Assembly: GCF_002850605.1 (NCBI RefSeq)
Contig: NZ_NXGB01000004.1
Span: 1 to 64,000, forward strand
DNA: 64,000 nucleotides
From: Pasteurella oralis
Lineage (GTDB): Bacteria > Pseudomonadota > Gammaproteobacteria > Enterobacterales > Pasteurellaceae
Direction: 5' to 3'
Every line of letters begins with the position of its first letter. The stretch's first letter is position 1. The notes beneath the pieces are model-generated. The model did not search any database, was not told the origin of the DNA, and saw nothing but the letters and a program-made list of their open reading frames with translations. Positions 57,236-64,000 of this stretch are shown here, in pieces. The position numbers and the translations under genes were made by a program.

Positions 57236-58513
57236 ATGAGTACATTAATCAGTATTCTCGGTATTGTTGTATTATTAGCGATTGCTTTCTTGCTTTCTAA
57301 TAATCGCAAAGCCATCAATTTACGCACTGTATTTGGTGCATTAGGTATTCAAATTGCAATTGGTGCATTAATTTTATATGTACCAGTTGGTCGTGACGCA
57401 TTACTTTGGCTTTCTGATGGTATCAGTAAAGTCATCTCTTACGGTAATGAGGGTATTAGCTTCTTATTCGGTGGCTTAGTCAGCGATAAAATGTTTGAAG
57501 TATTTGGCGGCGGCGGCTTTGTTTTCGCTTTACGCGTGTTACCAATCATCGTGTTCTTCTCAGCTTTAATCTCCGTTTTATACTACATCGGTATAATGCA
57601 ATGGATCATTAAAATTATCGGCGGTGGTTTACAAACTTTGTTAGGCACATCAAGATCAGAGTCTATGTCTGCGGCTGCAAACATTTTTGTTGGTCAAACT
57701 GAAGCACCATTAGTGGTTAAACCTTACATCAGCAAAATGACTGAATCTGAATTATTCGCAATTATGTGTGGTGGTTTAGCATCAATTGCGGGTTCTGTTA
57801 TGGCAGGTTATGCTGGCATGGGCGTACCATTACCATACTTAATCGCGGCGTCATTTATGGCAGCGCCAGCGGGTTTATTATTTGCAAAAATTCTTTATCC
57901 GCAAACTGAAAAATTTAATGATGATTTAGAAAAAGTAGATTTAGAAAAACCAGCTAATATCCTTGATGCAGCCGCAGGTGGTGCATCATCAGGTATGAAC
58001 TTAGCCCTTAATGTAGGTGCAATGTTAATTGCTTTTGTTGCATTAATCGCATTAATCAACGGTATCCTTGGTGGAATCGGTGGTTGGTTCAATATGCCAG
58101 AATTATCACTTGGTTTAATTTTAGGTTGGATCTTTAAACCACTGGCTTGGGTTATCGGTGTAGATTGGAACGAAGCTGAAATTGCCGGTCGTATGATTGG
58201 TACTAAATTAGCGGTAAATGAATTCGTGGGTTACTTAGACTTTACAGCCTACTTAAAAAGCGCAGCTGAAAATGCAAATATGGTCCAACTAACTGACAAA
58301 ACACAAGCTATCATCACATTCGCGCTTTGTGGCTTTGCTAACTTCAGCTCAATCGCAATCTTAATAGGTGGCTTAGGTGCATTAGCACCAAGCCGTCGTG
58401 GTGACATCGCACGCTTAGGGATTAAAGCAGTTATCGCAGGCTCACTAGCAAACTTAATGAGCGCAACAATTGCGGGCTTGTTTATCGGTTTAGGTGGTGT
58501 CGCATTATCATAA
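57236..58513 (+). CDS. nupC: Concentrative nucleoside transporter NupC
   Basis: CNT-family nucleoside symporter of the inner membrane, 425 residues with about ten helices. Signatures include [17 protein letters not shown] (substrate-binding GQxEAPL), [17 protein letters not shown] and [32 protein letters not shown] lies upstream. It pairs functionally with deoD (278 bases downstream) and deoC elsewhere in the window for nucleoside use. Confidence 0.95.
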   Translation: MSTLISILGIVVLLAIAFLLSNNRKAINLRTVFGALGIQIAIGALILYVPVGRDALLWLSDGISKVISYGNEGISFLFGGLVSDKMFEVFGGGGFVFALRVLPIIVFFSALISVLYYIGIMQWIIKIIGGGLQTLLGTSRSESMSAAANIFVGQTEAPLVVKPYISKMTESELFAIMCGGLASIAGSVMAGYAGMGVPLPYLIAASFMAAPAGLLFAKILYPQTEKFNDDLEKVDLEKPANILDAAAGGASSGMNLALNVGAMLIAFVALIALINGILGGIGGWFNMPELSLGLILGWIFKPLAWVIGVDWNEAEIAGRMIGTKLAVNEFVGYLDFTAYLKSAAENANMVQLTDKTQAIITFALCGFANFSSIAILIGGLGALAPSRRGDIARLGIKAVIAGSLANLMSATIAGLFIGLGGVALS

Positions 58514-58547
58514 GAAATACGATATTATTAATGTACTAAACTAAAGC

Positions 58548-58576
58548 ACAACACCACGACTTGTTCGTGGTGTTGT
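58548..58576 (+). terminator. Hairpin after nupC
   Basis: ACAACACCACGA and TCGTGGTGTTGT form a 12-bp perfect stem with a 5-base loop 35 bases past nupC. There is no T-tract, so it may be a processing or stabilising hairpin. Confidence 0.65.
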
Positions 58577-58652
58577 CATATAGGGGCTAAGTAAACGTTT
58601 GCTTAAAAAGAATATTCATGATTCAAGCATGACTTGCCCACAAAATTAATGA

Positions 58653-58753
58653 GTAACTTTATCGTTAATCAATATCCATTGAAATTAAAGTTACAATATA
58701 CGTTATTACACGTATAAACCAAGGTCTGATATAAGACTTTAGCACTTATATCA
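58653..58753 (+). promoter_or_regulatory. Three consecutive hairpins in the deoD leader
   Basis: Inverted repeats GTAACTTTA/TAAAGTTAC (58653-58661 with 58686-58694), TATACGT/ACGTATA (58697-58703 with 58710-58716) and TGATATAAG/CTTATATCA (58727-58735 with 58745-58753) follow one another and end 37 bases before the deoD ATG. All three stems are perfect. They could be a structured leader RNA or palindromic operators. Confidence 0.5.
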
Positions 58754-58790
58754 TCATTTTCCCTTCATTATTAACAAAGAGGAATTCAAC

Positions 58791-59507
58791 ATGACTCCAC
58801 ATATTAACGCTCCAGCAGGCGCATTTGCAGACGTTGTTCTAATGCCAGGCGATCCACTACGCGCAAAATACATTGCAGAAACATTCTTACAAGATGTAAA
58901 AGAAGTGACTAACGTACGTAATATGTTAGGCTACACAGGGACTTATAAAGGTCGTAAAATTTCTGTCATGGGGCATGGTATGGGTATCCCATCTTGTTCA
59001 ATCTATGCGAAAGAATTAATTACAGAATATGGTGTAAAAAAAATTATTCGTGTAGGTTCTTGTGGTGCAGTACGTATGGATGTGCAATTACGTGATGTTG
59101 TCATTGGTGTTGGCGCATGTACCGATTCAAAAGTTAACCGTATCCGCTTTAAAAATCATGACTTTGCAGCAATTGCAGACTTTGACATGACAATGGCCGC
59201 AGTACAAGCAGCAAAAGCAAAAGGCGTTAATGTCCGTGTTGGTAACTTGTTCTCCGCTGATCTCTTCTATACACCAGATGTAGAAATGTTTGATGTTATG
59301 GAAAAATACGGTATTTTAGGTGTTGAAATGGAAGCAGCGGGTATCTATGGCGTAGCAGCAGAGTTTGGTGCAAAAGCATTAACAATTTGTACTGTTTCAG
59401 ATCATATCCGTACTCATGAACAAACCACCGCAGAAGAGCGTCAATTAACTTTCAATGATATGATTGAAATTGCGTTAGAATCTGTATTAATTGGTGATCA
59501 AGCTTAA
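58791..59507 (+). CDS. deoD: Purine nucleoside phosphorylase DeoD
   Basis: Homohexameric phosphorylase that splits purine nucleosides into base and (deoxy)ribose 1-phosphate. It has 238 residues with [39 protein letters not shown] (phosphate site), [28 protein letters not shown] including the catalytic Asp. AGAGGAA precedes the ATG. With NupC upstream and DeoC at 10 kb it forms a salvage route. Confidence 0.97.
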   Translation: MTPHINAPAGAFADVVLMPGDPLRAKYIAETFLQDVKEVTNVRNMLGYTGTYKGRKISVMGHGMGIPSCSIYAKELITEYGVKKIIRVGSCGAVRMDVQLRDVVIGVGACTDSKVNRIRFKNHDFAAIADFDMTMAAVQAAKAKGVNVRVGNLFSADLFYTPDVEMFDVMEKYGILGVEMEAAGIYGVAAEFGAKALTICTVSDHIRTHEQTTAEERQLTFNDMIEIALESVLIGDQA

Positions 59508-59528
59508 TTTATCATCTTGAGTGAATAC

Positions 59529-59565
59529 AAGTGCGGTTGAAATTTTAAAAATTTTGACCGCACTT
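59529..59565. terminator. Bidirectional uptake-signal terminator deoD / metJ
   Basis: AAGTGCGGT (59529-59537) and ACCGCACTT (59557-59565) form a stem between convergent genes, with AT-rich inner pairing (GAAATTTT/AAAATTTT). Confidence 0.85.
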
Positions 59566-59576
59566 TGATCTTCGAC

Positions 59577-59894
59577 TTAATATTCCCAACTTTCAGGATC
59601 AATCCCAAGTTCACGCATCACTTTCTTTGCCTCGTCAGGAATCTCATCATGACGTTCTTTTAATAGATCTTCATCAGTCGGTAATGGCTGTCCAGTAAAT
59701 GCGTGCAAAAATGCTTCGCAAAGTAACTCACTATTAGTCGCATGGCGTAAATTACGAATTTGACGGCGCGTACGTTCATTAGTCAGAATCTCTAGTACTT
59801 TAATTGGTATTGATACAGTGATTTTTTTAACCTGTTCACTCTTCTTCCCATGCTCTGCATAAGGACTAATATATTTACCATTCCAATTTGCCAT
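59577..59894 (-). CDS. metJ: Methionine repressor MetJ
   Basis: Ribbon-helix-helix repressor of methionine genes that binds DNA with SAM as corepressor. It has 105 residues; the DNA-contacting strand is [15 protein letters not shown], and helix B includes [22 protein letters not shown]. The C-terminus ends DPESWEY, as in E. coli. Two sequences similar to met boxes lie 78 bases upstream (separate entry). Confidence 0.97.
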   Translation of the reverse strand: MANWNGKYISPYAEHGKKSEQVKKITVSIPIKVLEILTNERTRRQIRNLRHATNSELLCEAFLHAFTGQPLPTDEDLLKERHDEIPDEAKKVMRELGIDPESWEY

Positions 59895-59971
59895 TCTGTT
59901 ACCCTATAAATATGCTTAATAATCATGTGGTATTTTAATGAAAAACAACAAGAATGACAATCTAGCCGTTA

Positions 59972-59987
59972 AGATAGCTAGATATCT
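59972..59987 (-). promoter_or_regulatory. Candidate tandem met boxes before metJ
   Basis: AGATAGCT and AGATATCT sit side by side; they match the met box AGACGTCT at five and six of eight positions. Tandem 8-bp boxes are what MetJ needs. The location fits autorepression. Confidence 0.4.
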
Positions 59988-60042
59988 GTCTAAAAGAAAA
60001 GGCACTACAAAGGATGCCTAAAAAGAAAAGAATAAGCTGATA

Positions 60043-60930
60043 TTAAAGCGATTTTACTAACTGTTTTAAATATGCTTTAAATGGTTGACCTAATTTTTCA
60101 TGCTGCAAACCATATTCAACAAATGCCTGCATATAACCAATTTTATCGCCACAATCAAAAGTTTTACCTGTCATGTGAAAGGCTTCAACAGTTTCTTTTT
60201 CAATTAACATATCAATCGCATCAGTTAATTGAATTTCATCACCAACACCAATTGGAGTTTTTTCAAGTAAATCCCAAATTGCAGCAGAGAAGACATAACG
60301 TCCCACTACTGCTAAATTAGATGGTGCCTTATCGAGGCTTGGCTTTTCTATAATATTATTAATTTTAGCACTATCACCATTAGTTAAAGTAGCGCTGCCA
60401 CAATCAACAATACCATAGCTACTCACATCCTTCTCTGCGACTGGTGCTACCATGATTTGACTGATTTGCGTTTCTTTAAAGCGTTTTACCATCGCAGCTA
60501 AATTCTCGCGTTTTTGATCTGCCGAAAAATCAGCCAATAAGACATCTGGCAAAATCACTGCAAAAGGTTCATTTCCCACAACAGGACGCCCGCATAATAC
60601 TGCATGCCCTAATCCTTTTGCATTACCTTGACGTACATGCATAATCGTCACATCTTTCGGACAAATTGAACGAACTTCATCTAAAAGTTGACGTTTCACA
60701 CGTTTCTCAAGCATGGTTTCCAATTCAAATGATGTATCAAAATGATTTTCAATCGCATTTTTTGAAGAATGTGTGACCAAGACAATTTCTTTCATACCTG
60801 CTGCAACACATTCATTAACAACATATTGAATCAATGGTTTATCCACCAACGTTAGCATTTCTTTTGGAATTGCTTTTGTAGCAGGTAGCATACGAGTCCC
60901 TAAACCTGCAACGGGGATAATCGCTTTCAT
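60043..60930 (-). CDS. galU: UTP-glucose-1-phosphate uridylyltransferase
   Basis: Makes UDP-glucose from UTP and glucose 1-phosphate, supplying glucose for LgtF and other surface glycans. It has 295 residues from the ATG with AAAGGA upstream; 8 in-frame codons before it are ignored. Signatures are [40 protein letters not shown] and [22 protein letters not shown]. Confidence 0.97.
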   Translation of the reverse strand: MKAIIPVAGLGTRMLPATKAIPKEMLTLVDKPLIQYVVNECVAAGMKEIVLVTHSSKNAIENHFDTSFELETMLEKRVKRQLLDEVRSICPKDVTIMHVRQGNAKGLGHAVLCGRPVVGNEPFAVILPDVLLADFSADQKRENLAAMVKRFKETQISQIMVAPVAEKDVSSYGIVDCGSATLTNGDSAKINNIIEKPSLDKAPSNLAVVGRYVFSAAIWDLLEKTPIGVGDEIQLTDAIDMLIEKETVEAFHMTGKTFDCGDKIGYMQAFVEYGLQHEKLGQPFKAYLKQLVKSL

Positions 60931-61208
60931 TCTTTTTCCTTTTGTTAATAGCAATATAGAAACAATTTTAAACGCTTAAAAAATCATTGCTATGATTACT
61001 ATATATATGTTTTTTCATCGGCTCTGAGCTATAATTCGTACAAAGCAACAAATGCTCAATATAATCACTTAAATAAATGCCCCACTAACAATGATTACCT
61101 TAGGCTTTAGCATTACCATAACGTCCGCCCTATACGATATCATTTACATTTCAACTCAACCTCACCCAACTAAGAATATTTAAATTAATCTTGTTATTAA
61201 ATATCCGT

Positions 61209-61397
61209 TCATTCAGGTTGCTGCGGCTCATCTAATGCCTGTTTAATACGTTGGTAAATCTCTTCTCTATGAACAGAAACATCTTTAGGGGCCTTGATTC
61301 CAATTTTTACTTGATTTCCTCGTATATTTAGAATCGTGATAGAAATATCATCGCCGATGAGTAAGCTTTCGCCAACTTTACGGGTTAAGATTAGCAT
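61209..61397 (-). CDS. csrA: Carbon storage regulator CsrA
   Basis: Dimeric RNA-binding protein that recognises GGA in mRNA leaders and controls carbon flux, motility and virulence traits. The first 50 residues ([47 protein letters not shown]) contain Leu4 and Arg44, the RNA-contacting residues. It has 62 residues. It follows alaS on the same strand after 134 bases, the conserved alaS-csrA order. The 254 bases between csrA and galU show no gene. Confidence 0.98.
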   Translation of the reverse strand: MLILTRKVGESLLIGDDISITILNIRGNQVKIGIKAPKDVSVHREEIYQRIKQALDEPQQPE

Positions 61398-61531
61398 ATG
61401 AACTCCTCACCTTTTTATAGTTTATGCAAAATTCCTGTTTGCTTACAACATCCCTATCTTACATATCGAAACTACTCACTTCGCTGTTTTGCGCTTAGCG
61501 TATAAAACAATTCTGAAGTGAAAGTGTTATA

Positions 61532-64000
61532 CTACAAGTTTGCTTTTAGCCATTCTGCGCCAACAGATAATGCTTGATCCACATTATCAACTTGCGTACC
61601 ACCAGCCATCGCCATATCTGGACGACCACCACCTTTACCACCAACTTGTTGTGCTAACACATTGACTAACTCGCCTGCTTTCACTTTGCTAGTTAAATCA
61701 TTTGTCACACCTGCAATTAAATTGACCTTGCCATCGACCACAGAGGCAAACACAATGACTGCTGAACCAAGTTGATTTTTCAAATCGTCAACCATAACAC
61801 GTAGCGATTTGGCCTCAACACCATCAAGTTTCTGAATAATGACAGAAACATCATTAATTTTAACTGCACTTTTCGCTAAATCAGACCCTACCTGCATCGC
61901 AGCTTTTTCTTTCAAAATTTGTAACTCTTTTTCAGCTTTTTTCGACTTATCTTGTAACTGCTGAATTTTCTCTACAACTGAATTGACATCCGATTTCAAT
62001 AAATCGGCACTTTGCGTTAGCAATGCTTGTTGCTGATGTAACCAACAAATCGCATTTTCACCAGTAATAGCTTCAATACGACGAATCCCTGCTGCAATAG
62101 CAGTTTCTGTGGTGATTTTAAATAAACCAATATCACCGGTACGTTTGGCATGGATACCGCCACAAAGTTCAATAGAAAAATCACCCATTGTCAAAACACG
62201 TACTTGATCGGCATATTTCTCACCAAATAATGCCATCGCACCTTTTGCTTTTGCAGCTTCAAGCTCCATCAGCTCAGTTTGAATAGGATGGTTAGCACGA
62301 ATTTGCTGATTGACAATACGTTCAATTTCAAACAATTGTTCTTTACTAATCGCTTCTGGATGCGCAAAATCAAAACGTAATGCAACATCTGAAACTAACG
62401 AACCTTTTTGAACAACATGTGTACCTAGCACCTGACGTAATGCAGCATGTAATAAATGGGTCGCTGAATGGTTTAGTGAAGTCTGATTACGACATGCCAC
62501 ATCAACTACTGCATTGACAGATTGCCCAACTGCCAAACTACCACTCACTAGCTCACCAATATGCCCAAAAACTTGACCATATTTTTGCGTATCTTTCACA
62601 TCAAATGAGAAACCTTGACCAGCTAGTCGACCACTATCACCAATTTGTCCGCCAGATTCAGCATAGAACGGCGTATTTTCTAAAATAACCACCGCACTTT
62701 GACCAGCCTCGATACGTTCTACTGGCTTGCCTTCTGCAAAAAGTGCGGTCACTTTTGCTAAAGATTCAGACTCAGTATAACCTTCAAAGGTTGTCATACC
62801 TTCAACGCGGATCACATTATTGTAATCCATACCAAATTGGCTCGCTGATTGTGCACGCAAACGTTGCGCTTCCATTTCACGCTCAAAACCAGCCTCATCA
62901 ATTGTAATATGACGTTCACGACACACATCTGCCGTAAGATCTAATGGGAAACCATAAGTGTCATATAACTTAAACGCCACTTCACCAGAAAGCACACCAT
63001 TTTGCACATTAGCTAATGCATCATCTAACAATGCCAAACCACGCTCCAAAGTACGAGCAAACTGCTCCTCTTCTAAACGTAATAACTTTTCAACATTAGC
63101 CTGCTTTTCTTTTACTTCAACCCCCGCTTCTGCCATGACATCAATTAGGGTTGGCACTAATTTATAGAAAAATGCTTCCTTAGCACCTAATAAATTACCA
63201 TGACGTACAGCACGACGAATGATACGACGCAATACATAACCACGACCTTCATTTGATGGAATGATACCATCAGCGATTAAATACGCACATGAACGAATAT
63301 GGTCAGCAATTACACGTAATGATTTATTATTGAGATCTTTTTCACCTGTTAACTCAGAAACTTTAGCAATTAATTTTTGGAAAATATCAATTTCATAGTT
63401 TGAATTAACATGTTGTAATACTGCACTAATGCGTTCTAATCCCATACCTGTGTCAACGGAAGGTTTTGGTAACGGTTCCATTGTACCATCAGAATGACGA
63501 TTAAACTGCATAAAAACGATATTCCAAATTTCGATATAACGATCACCATCTTCCTCAGGCGATCCCGGAGGTCCCCCCCAAATATGTTCGCCATGGTCAT
63601 AAAAGATTTCCGTACAAGGTCCACAAGGTCCAGTATCACCCATAGCCCAAAAGTTATCAGAGGCGTACGGCGCCCCTTTATTATCACCAATACGAACAAT
63701 GCGCTCCGCTGGAACACCCACTTCTTTATTCCAAATATCATAGGCTTCATCGTCAGTTGCATAAACGGTTACCCACAATTTTTCTTTCGGTAAGGCTAAC
63801 CAACGTGGCGAAGTCAAAAATTCCCAACCAAAGTGGATGGCATCTTTTTTAAAATAATCACCAAAACTGAAATTGCCGAGCATCTCAAAAAAAGTATGAT
63901 GGCGTGCGGTATAACCGACATTTTCTAAATCATTATGTTTACCACCAGCACGAACACAACGCTGCGCTGTTGTTGCTCGTGAATAAGAACGTTTATCCAT
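61532..64000 (-). CDS. alaS: Alanyl-tRNA synthetase, N-terminus outside window
   Basis: Class II aminoacyl-tRNA synthetase for alanine. The open frame runs off the window end, so only about 822 of an expected 875 residues are present; the apparent first Met is internal. Visible parts are the catalytic core ([48 protein letters not shown]), the editing domain with the zinc motifs HSATHLLH and [13 protein letters not shown], and the C-Ala domain ending in [16 protein letters not shown]. Uptake signals lie at about 62692 and 62742. Confidence 0.97.
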   Translation of the reverse strand: MDKRSYSRATTAQRCVRAGGKHNDLENVGYTARHHTFFEMLGNFSFGDYFKKDAIHFGWEFLTSPRWLALPKEKLWVTVYATDDEAYDIWNKEVGVPAERIVRIGDNKGAPYASDNFWAMGDTGPCGPCTEIFYDHGEHIWGGPPGSPEEDGDRYIEIWNIVFMQFNRHSDGTMEPLPKPSVDTGMGLERISAVLQHVNSNYEIDIFQKLIAKVSELTGEKDLNNKSLRVIADHIRSCAYLIADGIIPSNEGRGYVLRRIIRRAVRHGNLLGAKEAFFYKLVPTLIDVMAEAGVEVKEKQANVEKLLRLEEEQFARTLERGLALLDDALANVQNGVLSGEVAFKLYDTYGFPLDLTADVCRERHITIDEAGFEREMEAQRLRAQSASQFGMDYNNVIRVEGMTTFEGYTESESLAKVTALFAEGKPVERIEAGQSAVVILENTPFYAESGGQIGDSGRLAGQGFSFDVKDTQKYGQVFGHIGELVSGSLAVGQSVNAVVDVACRNQTSLNHSATHLLHAALRQVLGTHVVQKGSLVSDVALRFDFAHPEAISKEQLFEIERIVNQQIRANHPIQTELMELEAAKAKGAMALFGEKYADQVRVLTMGDFSIELCGGIHAKRTGDIGLFKITTETAIAAGIRRIEAITGENAICWLHQQQALLTQSADLLKSDVNSVVEKIQQLQDKSKKAEKELQILKEKAAMQVGSDLAKSAVKINDVSVIIQKLDGVEAKSLRVMVDDLKNQLGSAVIVFASVVDGKVNLIAGVTNDLTSKVKAGELVNVLAQQVGGKGGGRPDMAMAGGTQVDNVDQALSVGAEWLKANL

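Overview
The window is chromosomal DNA of a gammaproteobacterium of the family Pasteurellaceae (Haemophilus/Pasteurella/Aggregatibacter/Avibacterium group). The evidence is the AT-rich, gene-dense sequence, more than 25 copies of the Haemophilus-type DNA uptake signal core AAGTGCGGT, the peroxiredoxin-glutaredoxin fusion beside oxyR, the kdkA/opsX/lgtF lipooligosaccharide genes, and E. coli-like neighbourhoods (yheO-tusDCB-rpsL-rpsG-fusA, mltC-yggX-mutY/trmB-yggL, bolA/yajG, rpsP-rimM-trmD-rplS, csrA-alaS). I cannot name the species from sequence alone.

Layout. 1-6.3 kb: str operon (rpsL, rpsG, fusA), the tusBCD sulfur relay, yheO, fkpA and slyX. 6.3-9.2 kb: peroxide defence (peroxiredoxin-glutaredoxin, oxyR), fabR and a thioredoxin-fold membrane protein. 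9.2-12 kb: deoC-deoR and hldD. 12-16.6 kb is the most accessory-looking part: a MerR-type regulator divergent from a damaged cation-efflux gene, an AT-rich MFS pump, and a HEPN/MNT pair translationally linked to mnmA. 16.8-24.1 kb: the complete Na+-pumping NADH:quinone reductase operon nqrABCDEF-apbE-nqrM. 24.6-28.2 kb: a ribose/allose-type ABC importer with a divergent binding-protein gene. 28.3-32.3 kb: bolA, yajG, an LCMT-type methyltransferase, and a DsbI-like protein with a 55-residue membrane partner encoded by a small ORF. 32.6-32.8 kb: tRNA-Asn and tRNA-Phe. 33-39.7 kb: mltC-yggX-mutY, cybB, trmB-yggL, corA, yggT-yggU. 39.7-43.4 kb: a broken alkD-like gene, a short TfoX-domain gene, an acetyltransferase, tpiA, a methyltransferase and an ABC ATPase relic. 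43.5-50 kb: lipooligosaccharide core genes (lgtF, waaA, kdkA, opsX) with coaD and an exporter. 50-52.7 kb: an M20 amidohydrolase with a DcuC-family carrier. 53-55.1 kb: rpsP-rimM-trmD-rplS. 55.3-64 kb: a GT9 glycosyltransferase, a YczE-like membrane protein, nupC, deoD, metJ, galU, csrA and the 3' part of alaS, which runs off the window.

How the genes connect. deoC-deoR, nupC and deoD form a nucleoside uptake and breakdown set; deoC and nupC have CRP-like sites. hldD, waaA, kdkA, opsX, lgtF, galU and the GT9 gene serve lipooligosaccharide inner-core synthesis. ApbE attaches FMN to NqrB and NqrC, and NqrM helps mature the iron centre of the same pump.

The most interesting non-coding signals are a leader-peptide/alternating-hairpin arrangement before corA, three consecutive hairpins before deoD, a terminator-like hairpin before rpsP, a textbook 19-bp-spacer MerR promoter, and inverted pairs of uptake sequences used as terminators. 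All functional statements come from reading the sequence and from family knowledge; no database search was run.
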